From assembly GCA_947683425.1 (NCBI GenBank), contig CANTUQ010000070.1:1204001-1268000 (forward strand): 64,000 nucleotides of DNA, written 5' to 3'. A model generated the notes under the pieces. The model did not search any database. It was not told the DNA's origin and saw only the letters and a list, made by a program, of their open reading frames with translations. This stretch comes from Excoecaria cochinchinensis (Eukaryota > Streptophyta > Magnoliopsida > Malpighiales > Euphorbiaceae). Position 1 is the stretch's first letter; every line of letters begins with the position of its first letter. Shown in pieces: positions 47,101 through 57,400 of this stretch. Made by a program: the position numbers and the translations under genes.

Positions 47101-50100
47101 CCAAAACGGACAATATCTGCAGTGCCCGATATATCATTTGGTGCTTTCGTTGAGAGACGAGGGCAGCGCCCAAAGCGGCCAGTCCCGAAGACCTCTCCTC
47201 GGGAGGGAGAATAGTGATAGCATCGCTATTCTCCTATCCCACATCGGCTGGCGAAAAAATAAAAGTGGATCTTATAAGGCAATAGACACCTTTCCCTGCA
47301 GAGGCCTTTTAAAACCGTGAGCGTTTCGGCCCAAAGCGGACAATATCTGCAGTGCCCGGTGTATCATTTGTAGTGATAGCATCGCTATCCTCCTATCTCA
47401 CATCGATTGGCCAAAAGATAAAAGTGGATCTTATAAGGCCATGGATACCTTCCCCTGCAGAGGCCTTTTAAAACCGTGAGATCCCCGGTCCAAAGCGGAC
47501 AATATCTGCAGTACCCGATTTATCATTTGGTAATCTCGTTGAGAGACGAGGGCAGCGCCCAAAACGGCCAGTCCCGACAAGCGGCCAGTCCCGAAAACCT
47601 TTTCTCGGAAGGGGGAATAGTGATAGCATCGCTATCCTCCTATTACACATCGGCTGGCGAAAAGATGAAAGTGGACCTTATAAGGCCATGGACACCTTCC
47701 CCTACAGAAGCCTTTTAAAATCGTGAGCGTTCCGGCATAAAGCGGACAATATCTGCAGTACCCGATGTATCACCCCTGCGATCAATGAACTTTATATGCA
47801 TATTTATAAATATGTTTGTTGTTGAATACAAATAATGCATCCAACAATTAAATTAATTCAGAGTGAATTTCAAATTTTTGCCTGTTCAAAATTTTTTAAA
47901 TTTTTTTTTTAAATACGCATATTGGGAGAAATTCATTTAATTTGTTGAGATAAATATAAATTAACCAATGATATTTCCAATTGTGATATAATATATGATT
48001 ACTAATTTATACACTCCTGCTTTGGCTAATACATATATTCTTTTACATTTTATAATAGTAATGAAATATGTAACGATAAAATTTAATCATGTTTAAAAAA
48101 AATTAAAAATATATAATGAAAGAATAAATTTTGAAATAATTATATTTTTTATTTTTTAAAATGTTTTTTAAATTTTGTAATAATGATTGAAAAAGAAAAA
48201 AGCAAAAAAGTCTTAGAAGCATTTTTAAGCAAAAAAAACCCAAACAATAAATTAATAAGTAAAGCAATAAGTTTTAGAAAAGAAATCATTGTAAAAATAG
48301 TACAATTTGTTGAAAGTTGTATCTCATTATACAAAAATGTAATCAAGGAATATACCGTATATGTTATTATTTTAGAGTACTTGATTTTTTTTTAAATGTA
48401 ATTAATTAACAAATTTAAAAATTATAATTCAGGTATTGTTTAAAATTTCACCACACTTTACAAGGTGTCTACATGTGCAAGAATTGGAAGTAAATCAGTG
48501 CGATAATTTGACACTTCTTTTCTCACCTCATGTGGCCAAACTTTTTGTGAAGCTAGAAAGATTAACCGTTAGCTTTTGTGAGGAGATAAAAGAAATTGTT
48601 GGAGAAGTGGATGAAGAATCAAGTTCGGACAAAGTTGTCCTTCCTCACCTAAGGTTTATAAGCCTATTTCATTTACACAACCTTAGGAGTTTCTACAATG
48701 GGATATCTGCCATGGAATTGCCTTCATTAGAAGTTGTTGCAGTTGATGGATGCAGTCAAATGAAGACTTTCTCCTATGGGTCCTTGTTAAGCACTCCAAA
48801 GCTAAAGGAAGTTGACATAAACCAAAGCAAATATTCAATAAAAGAGGATTTTAATGCAATGGTGAAAAAAGTGGTAAGCTCAATTTCACATCAGTAATTT
48901 CTACTTTCAATTCAATTTTAACATATCTTATTAAGCTTTTTAATTTATTTTTTTTTCTATTGATACAAATTAATATTTTTTTAATCAACATTAATTATTA
49001 TAATTAATTAAAAAACTTAATTTTTTAAAAATAAGAATAAAATATTTTATCCCATTCCATTTACTTTTATCCTTTTCAGTGCAAAAAGAGAATTAATGTA
49101 CTACCGAGTTTTTAACTTTTACTAAAAATAGACGTATAATAAAAAGAAAAATGTTTAATAAAAATATAAATTTAGGGAGCTTAAGTCAAATTTTGAAAAA
49201 TTTGTATTAATAATCTCTTAATTTCTTAAAGAGAAATGGATAATTTATTTTTACATATTTATTCAATTTTTATATTTTTGAGCAATTAATGCAGCTGGGA
49301 ACAATATTGCACATCTATGATATGAAGGATTTGATGAGAATAGGGCATGATCATCAACTACTGGAAGATAAAGATTTAAGTAAAGTTCTAGCTTTACAAA
49401 TTGATCATTGTCCTAAATTGGTGAATGCAATTCCTTGCAATTTGATGCCAAGTCTTCAAAACCTAGAAAAGCTTATTGTGGAGTTTTGTGAATCATTGGA
49501 GGAGATATTTGAGTATGAAGGAGTGAATAATTGTGAAGGAACATTCTCTCATCTTCAAGAAATTAAGTTGATACGTTTGGATAATCTGAAGCATATATTC
49601 AACAGAATTCCGAAAGAAATTGTTGGATTTCAAAACCTAAGAAACCTAAGAGTTGATTGGTGCGATAATTTGAGAAACATATTCTCAGTTTCAGTGGCAA
49701 GTTGGATGCTACAACTCCAAGAACTACAAGTACACAATTGCTCAGAGTTGAAGGAAATAGTAGCAAAAGAGGAGAAAGAAGAAGAAGAAGAATCAATTGT
49801 GTTTCCTCAACTAAGGATCATCCAAATTACACTCTGTTCCAATCTTGAATGTTTCTACAGTGGGATTTATGCCCTTCAATTTCCATTATTAGAAAGCCTC
49901 AGTTTCTTTTACGGTAATGGTTTGAAGACTTTCTCAAATGGATTAGTAGTGAAGAGTCCTAATCTCCAGAAAGTAAAAATAGATGGCCAGCAACATCCAC
50001 TTAAAGGAGACCTAAATGCAACATTAATTGGTTTAACAACAAGGTACACATCCCTATTTCCTATAAATGTTTTTATGTTCTTTTTTTTATTTCTGTTGAT

Positions 50101-51266
50101 TCATTGTGTAGTAAATTTATAGTTATTATGAATTTTGCATCTCAATTTCTTTTTTTCCATGTCTACTTAAACAAATTTACTTATCCAAAGTTATGTGGAT
50201 TTTCGTCATTCCCAACCATCTGTATCCTGACTGAATTATTATATATGAGGTTAAATAATCAATGTTGATTTTTCCACCTATATTCAACTGCACCTAAATT
50301 CAACCATCCCAGTTTTTCTTTATTTGCTGATCGAAACAAAAATTTGAAAATCAATCAAAATCTACTTGCTCTAGTTTTACTGTAAAATTTCAATCCAAAT
50401 TCATGGATAAAAATTGGAGTAGGATTAATCTATAAAATTTGACTAAATCAAGTAGTTATAAATCAAATAAAATACTTTATAACTTTAAAATTATGACTTA
50501 ATAATAACCTTAATCTGAATTTATTTTATTCAATTCAAATTTAAACTGACTCCGGCATTCTGCCTTGGTAATACATTTGGTTTTAGATTCAGTCTAAATC
50601 AATTGACTGATCTAGTTGCAACACAAAGTTGACCTTATTATATTATATTTTATGGTATCTCTTCCATTTTTTTTTTCCCTTTTTAGGCTCATGAAATCTC
50701 TTCCTTGTTTCATATAATTTTTTGCATTTGTTTTGGTAAATGTGATAAATTATATTTTCTAAACATTTGAGTGAGAAAAATTGAAATTGCGAATTTACAT
50801 AAAGATAAGAAAAAAAAAATTATGAAAAAAACTAAAACTTAATAAAAAAAAGTCTGTGATTTCAAAATTCATTATATTGACAAAAGAAACAAAGTTTCCT
50901 TCCATAATGTCAAAGCCTTCTGATTTTATACATCACTAATGGTTAAAAACCGAAAAATACCCATGAAAGAAGATTGTTTCCTAAGTTAACAAATTATATT
51001 TTCCAAACACTACTTTTTTTTTTATTTCTATTTTTATGTAATGGTAATTCTAAAAATAATGCAAACAGATTGTGATAAATACTAGTATTTCTAATATTTG
51101 CAGTCATTATTTTTAGATGATAAAATTGAAAATCTCAATTAACTTTGATATTCTCAATTAATTTTAAATTTGAGATAAATATGAATAAAATGGTTATATT
51201 GGATGATAGTTAGATATTGCTAAATATGTTTTTTTTGGTTGATTTAGCAAGGATCGTTCAACTTAG
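38470..51266 (+). CDS. CC-NB-LRR disease resistance protein, copy 2 (intact, five exons)
   Basis: Proposed exons: 38470-41115, 46128-46766, 48433-48873, 49295-50043 and 51248-51266, all with GT/AG borders and matching phases. The protein is about 1497 residues. Coiled-coil part 1-160; P-loop GGVGKTT at 178-184; kinase-2 LLIYDDVW ending at 258 (the Trp marks the CC class); LTSR; GGLP at 336-339; CCLFPEDFD; MHDV at 464-467; LRRs from about 500 to the end. Related to RPS2/RPS5 and At4g27190-like proteins, intracellular receptors that detect pathogen effectors or modified host targets and trigger immunity through an ADP/ATP switch. The ATG at 38470 is preferred over an in-frame ATG at 38422 because the latter lies before a UTR-intron acceptor. 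The last exon rests on splice-site reading only. Confidence 0.88.
42194..42319 (-). pseudogene. LINE (non-LTR retrotransposon) RNase H C-terminus
   Basis: Minus-strand reading gives SHKSRECNSFADTLAKQG, followed by TNRREDFIAWLY and a stop at 42194. The H-x-x-R-E-x-N-x-x-A-D-x-L-A-K-x-G pattern is the end of the RNase H domain of plant LINEs. Sequence to the left, to about 41745, is probably its 3' UTR. The rest of the element is absent (5' truncated, as usual for LINEs). Confidence 0.75.
42948..43569. mobile_element. Tourist-like MITE within the composite insertion
   Basis: Ends GGGCCTGTTTGGCATTG on the left and GGGCCAGTTTGGTAAAAC on the reverse strand at the right, flanked by TTA (42945-42947 and 43570-43572). 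622 bp, non-coding. Confidence 0.78.
45183..45676. mobile_element. hAT-like non-autonomous element in NLR copy 2 intron 1
   Basis: Begins TAGGAATGAGCAAATTTCGG and ends, on the reverse strand, with AGGGATGTACAACGGTCGG. The flanking direct repeat is GCACCATT, extendable to CTGTGCACCATT (45171-45182 and 45673-45684). Copy 1 has the empty site (CTGTGCATCATCATATTT near 8371-8388). The interior is full of CCGAACCGA / TTCGGTTCGG words. Confidence 0.75.
46128..46766 (+). CDS. NLR copy 2, exon 2 (LRR)
   Basis: Acceptor TTTAATAG ending 46127, donor GTATGT from 46767. 213 codons, phase 0 both sides. LRR units followed by an EEEEE stretch and a basic segment ALIRRCRRRDIHQKS that could be nuclear-localising, though that is a guess. 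Confidence 0.9.
46985..47136 (+). repeat. TRIM LTR 1
   Basis: 152 bp. The first bases form a small inverted repeat, GATAGC-ATC-GCTATC. A TTATAAGG word about 60 bases in may act as promoter. Confidence 0.9.
47137..47214 (+). other. TRIM internal spacer 1 (PBS to PPT)
   Basis: 78 bp. Starts with the 20 bases also found at the Tat Gypsy 5' LTR border; at the place of the Gypsy gag ATG it has ACG. Ends in a polypurine tract. Confidence 0.85.
47215..47366 (+). repeat. TRIM LTR 2
   Basis: 152 bp. Followed by only 7 bases (TTTGTAG) before the next LTR, so the spacer here is almost wholly deleted. Confidence 0.9.
47374..47525 (+). repeat. TRIM LTR 3
   Basis: 152 bp. Followed by a spacer beginning TTTGGTAATCTCGTTGAGAG, a mutated PBS. 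Confidence 0.9.
47621..47772 (+). repeat. TRIM LTR 4
   Basis: 152 bp, next to the right flanking repeat CCCCTG. The spacer before it (47526-47620) carries a 15-bp internal duplication around GCGGCCAGTCCCGA. Confidence 0.9.
47779..48432. other. Remainder of NLR copy 2 intron 2
   Basis: AT-rich intron. The last 450 bases align with 19990-20654 of copy 1. A small open frame at 48183-48395 is low-complexity and not supported as a gene. Confidence 0.6.
48433..48873 (+). CDS. NLR copy 2, exon 3 (LRR)
   Basis: Acceptor TAATTCAG ending 48432, donor GTAAGC from 48874. 147 codons, phase 0. LRR units with CLHVQELEVNQCDNL and LRSFYNGISAMELPSLE. Confidence 0.88.
49295..50043 (+). CDS. NLR copy 2, exon 4 (C-terminal LRRs)
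   Basis: Acceptor AATGCAG ending 49294, donor GTACAC from 50044 after ACAACAAG. Encodes the C-terminal LRRs (LVNAIPCNLMPSLQNLEKLI, LRNIFSVSVASWM) and a KEEKEEEEE loop. If the donor is not used, the frame runs to a stop at 50120-50122 and adds a hydrophobic tail (VFMFFFLFLLIHCVVNL). Confidence 0.85.
50044..51247. other. NLR copy 2 intron 4
   Basis: AT-rich sequence without gene features; ends in a T-rich tract and TTTAG. Proposed from the splice sites only. Confidence 0.5.
51248..51266 (+). CDS. NLR copy 2, proposed last exon
   Basis: With acceptor TTGATTTAG ending 51247, the split codon is completed and a TAG follows five codons later (51264-51266). The next acceptor-like AG, after CAAG, would also reach a stop soon. 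The exact terminus is therefore uncertain by a few residues. Confidence 0.45.
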
Positions 51267-52300
51267 AGAATCAAATTGAAGTAGAAGAGGAAATTGAAAT
51301 TGAAGTGAAGAGCAGAGTAGCAACATATCATTTAGACAAGTAAAAGATGCTTGAGAAAGCAAAAGGTACACTTCAATTGCATGGTCTTATCTGTACACTT
51401 CTTTTTTATCTTTATCTTTATTTTTAACTTGTATAATGGAAAGTCAATTGCTGAATTAAGTCAATGATTAGCATGTATGAAGTTAATTCTAAATGTTTGA
51501 ATATCTTTTCTTATGTGGCTAACAGCAGGTTGACATTCAAGACAGGTAACAGGTTCTGACGATAAAATTCACAATGATTAATTGTTGTTTCACGTTGTGA
51601 TTGTGTTGTTCAACCTAAATAATTACTCTATAGTATTATGACATGAGATTCTTCTTACTATTTTTATGATTTAGTTTGATTAGAATGTCTTGGAATAATG
51701 TTTACTTTTGAGACTGTACACATGGGAACTAAATAATGAATCCAGCAATAGATTTCATTTTCATTTTAATAGAACTGGTCCAAAGCAGCAATGTTATTAT
51801 GCCAAATAGACATCTTTTGATCAGTGATGACACTACCAGAAGAACTTTTGGTAATTCTAAAGTCTAGCGGCAACTACCTCAGGCGAATGATGTTCCTCAC
51901 CAGCTGCCTAAGAATGGCTTTCTCTCATTAGCAGTTTTGTCATTAATATTCATGATTGGTAGTGGAGGTTAAACAGTTTTCATGATTTCTCTCATTAGCT
52001 GTTTTTAAATAAATAATCCATATTAGTTTGAAAGTTCCATCTTAAAATAAAAATTAAGCAATTGATATTGTTTTGTAGGATTCTGTATTATATATATTTC
52101 CTAACAATCTTCATAAAAGAACTAAAAGAAATTAAGAAAAGAAAAACTGATCTTTTGTCATAATGGGATCCCCACGTTTTTGCTTTTGCTGTGTTGGATT
52201 TGATCGTTCTCTATTTTTCTAGTATTAAAAATTAGAAGTTCAAGAAATTATTAGTTTCGGGTGCCAAGAATTTTTAAATTTTGGGTTCGGTTGAAGCTAG
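51267..52300. other. 3' flank of NLR copy 2
   Basis: Probably holds the 3' UTR. A stretch at 51770-51972 reads open apart from one stop and ends with LSLAVLSLIFMIGSGG, but I do not recognise it. The part 52111-52240 is shared with 32161-32300. The word TATATATTTCCTAACAA at about 52089-52106 is shared with 23485-23499. Confidence 0.45.
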
Positions 52301-52941
52301 GGGTGTACACAATTCGTTCCAGTTCGATCCTTTACAAATCTCCGTATTGTATTGAAATTTTGGTTTTTATAAATTTCGGTACAGTTCGGTTCTTATTAAT
52401 TTCGGTACAGTTTAATACGGTTCTTATAATTTTCGGTACAATTCAGTTCGGTTTTTCGGTTCTTTCGATACAAAATAAAATAAGATAATACAATACATTA
52501 CTTCCGATAATTCAATATTTTTAAAAATTTACAATATAAATATATACAATAATAAATACAAATATAATTAAAATATCTTAACAACTACATACAATTTTAT
52601 ATTCAATTTTAATAAAATTTTTCAATTTATCCCTCTTTTTCATGAAAAGAGAACATCTTTTAGTAGTCACTCTAAATGAAATTTTAAATTTAGGACAAAT
52701 TACTTCAATAAATTTCCTAAAACTCTCGTATTCAATAAAATTAAATGATAATTCATCTCTAACGATAAACGACAGCTATAATCGGAGGGGGCGGAAATGA
52801 CAGTGGCGGTGACGGGAAGGAAAAAACACAAGCATAGGCTAAAACCAACTGAAAAGATAAGAAAAATTGTGAGGCTGAACATGATTTCGAGACAGAAAAG
52901 GAAAAAGCAAACACAATTTAGGTTTTTTTGTATTTTATTTT

Positions 52942-53007
<66 letters not shown>

Positions 53008-53189
53008 GAATTATAAAACCAGTTAGATTCCCTCCAAACATTTTAATTTTCTCCAAAACTTAAAATAAAAAATATTTTTACTAAAATTTTTCAAATTTTA
53101 TTCTTAATTCACTCTAAAAAAAATTAATTATTAAGATAATTATCTACTCATATAATTATATTATATATTAATTAATAAATTTTATTAAT
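52301..53189. other. Repeat-derived AT-rich sequence with (TA)n
   Basis: Begins AGGGGTGTACACAATTCG with many TTCGGTACAGTTCGG words, resembling the interior of the hAT-like element at 45183. No right terminus could be fixed. No gene seen. Confidence 0.5.
52944..53005. repeat. (TA)n microsatellite
   Basis: About 30 TA units. Confidence 0.95.
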
Positions 53190-54404
53190 ATAATAATTGT
53201 ATATAATTTTATTATTAAAATACATTTTCAATTACTCACATAAATATTGTGTTAAATACAAATGACTATTAGTTGAGTAACGCTAAAAATAAAATAAAAA
53301 ATTATTATAAATAATTATATATAATTTCATTTTTAATTTACATATTTATATAGATATTTTGATAAAAAATAGATGAGTATTTGTTGAGTGACACTGAAAT
53401 TAATTGATAAAGTAATTATATAATAAATTATTCAGTTGTATATAATTATATTATTAAAATAAATAATCAATTATTCAAATAGATATTGTGCCAAAAATAT
53501 ATAAGTACTAATTGAGTGACACTAAATATAAATGAAATTAATTGATAAGATAATTATATATACAGTCTCGGCTGATTATACGGTTAGAATCCATCCACAT
53601 ATATTATCTTGGTTCAGTTATTATACTCAATTTCACTGAATTTTACTTAACAGTTAAAAGATTATTAATTAATATTAAAATCAATAGCTATAAGGGTGAA
53701 TGTAAAAGTAGTACTAAAAGTAAATAAAATTAATTGGTAAAATGATTGTTTATATAAATATTTGTACAAAAAGAAAAATTAAGTAGTAGTTGAGTGACAT
53801 TAAAATTAAATTAAATTAAATACAAATTAATAAAATTTAATTATATATAATTTAATTATTAATTTACAACTTAATTACTCATATAAGTATTTTACCAAAA
53901 TAGATAAGTATTAGTTGAGTGATACTAAAAATAAATGAAATTAATTGGTAAGGTAATTATATATTTATACAATTACATGAATTAAATTGGTAAATTTCAT
54001 TATATATAATAATTATATATAATTATATTATTAATTTATATGCTCAATTACTCATATATGTATTATGCAAAAAAAATATGAGTACTAGTTGAGTGATACT
54101 AAGAATAAATAAAATTAATTAATAAGATAATTATATAGTTATATAGTTATATTAATTAGTAAAATTTAATTATATATAATTAAATTATTAACTTACAACA
54201 TAATTACTTATATAAGTATTGTATTAAAATAGATAAATACTAGTTGAGTGAGATAAAAGTAAATTAAATTAATTGATAAGGTGATTATATACTCATATAA
54301 TTACATTAATTAGTAAAATTTCATTGATATAATAATTATATTTGTATGTGTATATAAATATTTGTTCAAAATGAAAAATTATGCAGTAGTTGAGTGACAC
54401 TAAA
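53190..54404. repeat. Degenerate AT-rich tandem satellite, units of about 110-175 bp
   Basis: The phrase AGTTGAGTGACACTAAAA, followed by AAATTAATTGRTAAGRTAATTATAT, recurs with variants at 53273, 53381, 53513, about 53706, 53790, 53912, 54088, 54244 and 54389. Spacing varies through small indels. The Gypsy LTR at 54405 begins directly after the last phrase, so the element inserted into the array. Confidence 0.75.
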
Positions 54405-57400
54405 TGTAACACCCCAAATCGGGCCTAGTCGGAATCGGCAAGCTAAGTCTGTTAAGTGAAGGGTATTTCGTTAATTTTTGCATGAGTAATATGGATAATA
54501 AGGATTTAGTTGCTAAGAACTTAATTAAATAAAATAATTAAAGGAATTATTATGGTGTGATAGTAGTGTATGGTAGTAGGATGTTAATGGGCTAAGAGAT
54601 TTCATTGAGTGATTTATGAGCATGGTACCTTGGAGATATTTGCATAAAAGAAATAAGTATCAAGTGGATTATGGGTATGGAACTAAGGATGTAGGATATT
54701 TTATGAGAAGTGATTTAATGTGTGTATGTGTATGGTGACTAGAATTGAGAAGTCAAAGTGAACCATGTGGACCTATAGGAAGTGGACAAGTGGAATTGGG
54801 TAGGTGTGCATTTAATGTGAAAGAAAGACAAAGTGAAAGGGAGAGTGAGTCCCCGTTTTTTCCCTCTCATCTTCCCTATTCTCCATTTCTTTTCCTTTCT
54901 TCCCTTTCCTTGCTCATTCACTTGGTTTTGAGTGAGTTAGAATTGGTTTGGTGGAGCTTGGGAAGTAAAAGTAAAGAGGTAAGTTGGGGTTTTAGGGTTC
55001 TTACTTTTGAGTTCTTTTCTTCTTCTAGTTTTGTTTAAGTTATGGTTTAAATTAAGTATTGTGGGTTTGTTTGTGCAAGTGATTGATGTTAAGAAGAAGC
55101 AAAGTAAAGGAAAAGAGAAGATTTAAAGCTTGAAGAGAACCGCTATTGTGCAACAAAAGGTTTGGGAATTTGATTCTTACATTTGAGTTTTAATTTGTCT
55201 TTGCCCTAAATTCTTCTTGGATTAGGAATATACATTTGTATATGATTTCCAGTAAATTGAGTGTGTTGATATGAGTTTTATACATGTATTTGCTTTGATA
55301 AATGTATTAATAATGCATGAAGTGGCTTAAGTTGAAGGTGTGTGAGAATTGGAAGTGAAGTGTGTAATTGGGGTAAACCCTATTTCGTTCTCATCTGACC
55401 CTTGTGCAATGTTTTTGTCATAAGTAGAGTTTTAGAACTCCAAACCATGCGCTTATTGCTCCATTAGAACCATTACTTCCATCTCTTTAAAAGTCTTAGA
55501 AATAGCCTTGGGCAAATTCTTGCTCTAAGACCATGAAATTTGGATAAAGCCGTAGTGTTTCTTTTTATGTCGGGTTATTTGACCAGTATAGATTGTGGAG
55601 TTCATATCTCGAGTTCTAAATGTCCAATTGACCTGAAACTTTTCTTTTTGAAAGTTAAGACGTAGGGGAACATTTGTTAAGAAGACCACTTTTCCTAAAA
55701 ATGAGGTTTAGAGGTCGGTTTTCGTGATACTAGTTTATAGTAGAAAGCAGTCTGGTTTGGTAGCTGAGGCGAGCCTCTGTCGCGAGCGCGACAAGGGTCG
55801 CGAACTCGCGACAGAAAAATATGTTTTGAGCCTTTTCTTCTTTATTTTTGAGTCTAGGGTTGACCCGTATCAATCCCGTACCTTTCCCATTAGTTATTAT
55901 GCCTGTTTAGGGTAATTAAATGGCTATATAAGTAGCTGTCGTTGGGAAAAACTTATGAGTATGATTAAGATTGGTGATTTAACTAGTAATTAATAATAGA
56001 TATAACTCCATGAAGGTTTGTTTATGGATGAGTGCTATTATGTGATAGTCTCATGAGTAATCTTAGCATGATGTACCATATGTATGAATGCATTTAATGT
56101 GGGTGCGATTGAGATGATTGACAAATAAGGTTGTTATTATAGATTGTGTATATGGATATTGTTAGTGGCATGTTTTATTGAAATTCTTGATACGAATGTT
56201 GGATTTATGTTGTCAATGATGTGTGACTTGCTGGAGATGAGGTAAGAGACCTTTGGATGTGTTTCGTGTATTTGTGGGTGAGTTGAGGAAGGAAAGATCT
56301 TGCAAAATTCTGCAGATTTTCGGAATCATGACTCTGTCGCGATCGCGACACTGTCGCGAGCGCGACAGAGACCGGTGATTTTGATGTTGTGCCGTCGCGA
56401 GGCCGCGATAGCAATAGCTTGTCTGCTCTCTGTCGCGAGCGCGATAACTGTCGCGTTCGCGACAGAGCACATTGTTGGCCTGTGCTATCGCGAGCACGCG
56501 ACTTGTCGCGACCCCGTGATAGCAATGCTTGCCCTCTGTCGCGATCACGATAACATCGCGAGCGCGACAGAGCTGGGCCTTCTCTCCTTCCCGCGATCGC
56601 GAAGTCCGTCGCGCGCGCGCAGCGAAGAGACTATGGTCTCTGTCGCGAGCGCGACAGGGATCGCGAGCGCGACAGATGTGTTGTGTTGAATGAATTTTCT
56701 TTGGTGATTCTAATGTTTGAATTCCGAACTTATGATGTCTCTAAGATTATTATGTTATGCTTAAGTGTAAATTGTATGATGCATGATTGACTTTATGAAC
56801 TTATTCATATGTCTCACCTGTTGCTGATTATGTACAATAATATAATGTGATTTGAACTATGATTTGTATGATGCATGACCTGCGAGAGTCAGTCTAGTGG
56901 ATAGTTAGGCATGCCTAATAGAGTCTGTATGTGTAGCTGCAGCGCCCCTTTGAACGATTTGGACCCTGATCAGGTCCCCGAATGGTTCCTCGCGAACCCT
57001 ATTATGTGTATGTGTACGGATCTTGTTTAAGGTCCTATTTTGGAAATATGGAAAGTGACAGTACTTTGCGAGTTGTACCCGTAAGGTACAGTTTGTTACT
57101 CGTTATCCACTATTTTGAGTCAGCAGGTATTTCGTTTGTTTTATCTAATATGAATATGAGAATATGCTATCTGAATGTGTAAGATTTCGGCCATATGAAC
57201 CAGTTATGAATATAAGAATGTGATATCAGTATGGGTATGATTTTGGGAGATGTGAATGTGCTTACAAATCTCCGAGTGGGCTTAATGTAACTCTAACCTG
57301 CATATTGTACCTTTGTCCTTATCTGTAAATGATCTTGTATATAGTATGTGTGAGTGAAGTCGGTGTGGCATTTAATGTTGACACTACATTTTTGTATAGT

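Larger units (their letters stand above)
46985..47772 (+). mobile_element. Tandem TRIM: four 152-bp LTRs with three internal spacers
   Basis: LTRs at 46985-47136, 47215-47366, 47374-47525 and 47621-47772, each exactly 152 bp, beginning TGATAGCATCGC and ending TATCA. Spacers are 78 bp, 7 bp and 95 bp. The first spacer starts TTTGGTGCTTTCGTTGAGAG (a PBS), and the first and third end in purine-rich GGGAGGGAGAATAG or GGAAGGGGGAATAG (a PPT). The whole array is flanked by CCCCTG (46979-46984 and 47773-47778), so it entered as one unit or grew in place by recombination. No coding capacity, so it depends on other elements. It lies in NLR copy 2 intron 2. The orientation is inferred from PBS and PPT. 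Confidence 0.9.

Noticed and set aside
46985..47772. Possible CRISPR-like array (regular repeats with short spacers)
   Set aside because: Repeat length of 152 bp, LTR ends, PBS and PPT, a flanking target repeat and plant context identify a TRIM array.
51770..51972. Open stretch ending in a hydrophobic segment downstream of NLR copy 2
   Set aside because: It is interrupted by a stop and no family is recognised; not enough to call a gene or pseudogene.
54745..55038. 97-residue frame seen in both copies of the large LTR (also 62974-63165)
   Set aside because: The two copies are conserved only because LTRs are duplicates. The frame lengths differ after single-base changes, so there is no sign of selection.
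56205..56689. Overlapping Arg/Ala-rich frames on both strands
   Set aside because: They are produced by the GC-rich palindrome cluster, which lacks stops in several frames.
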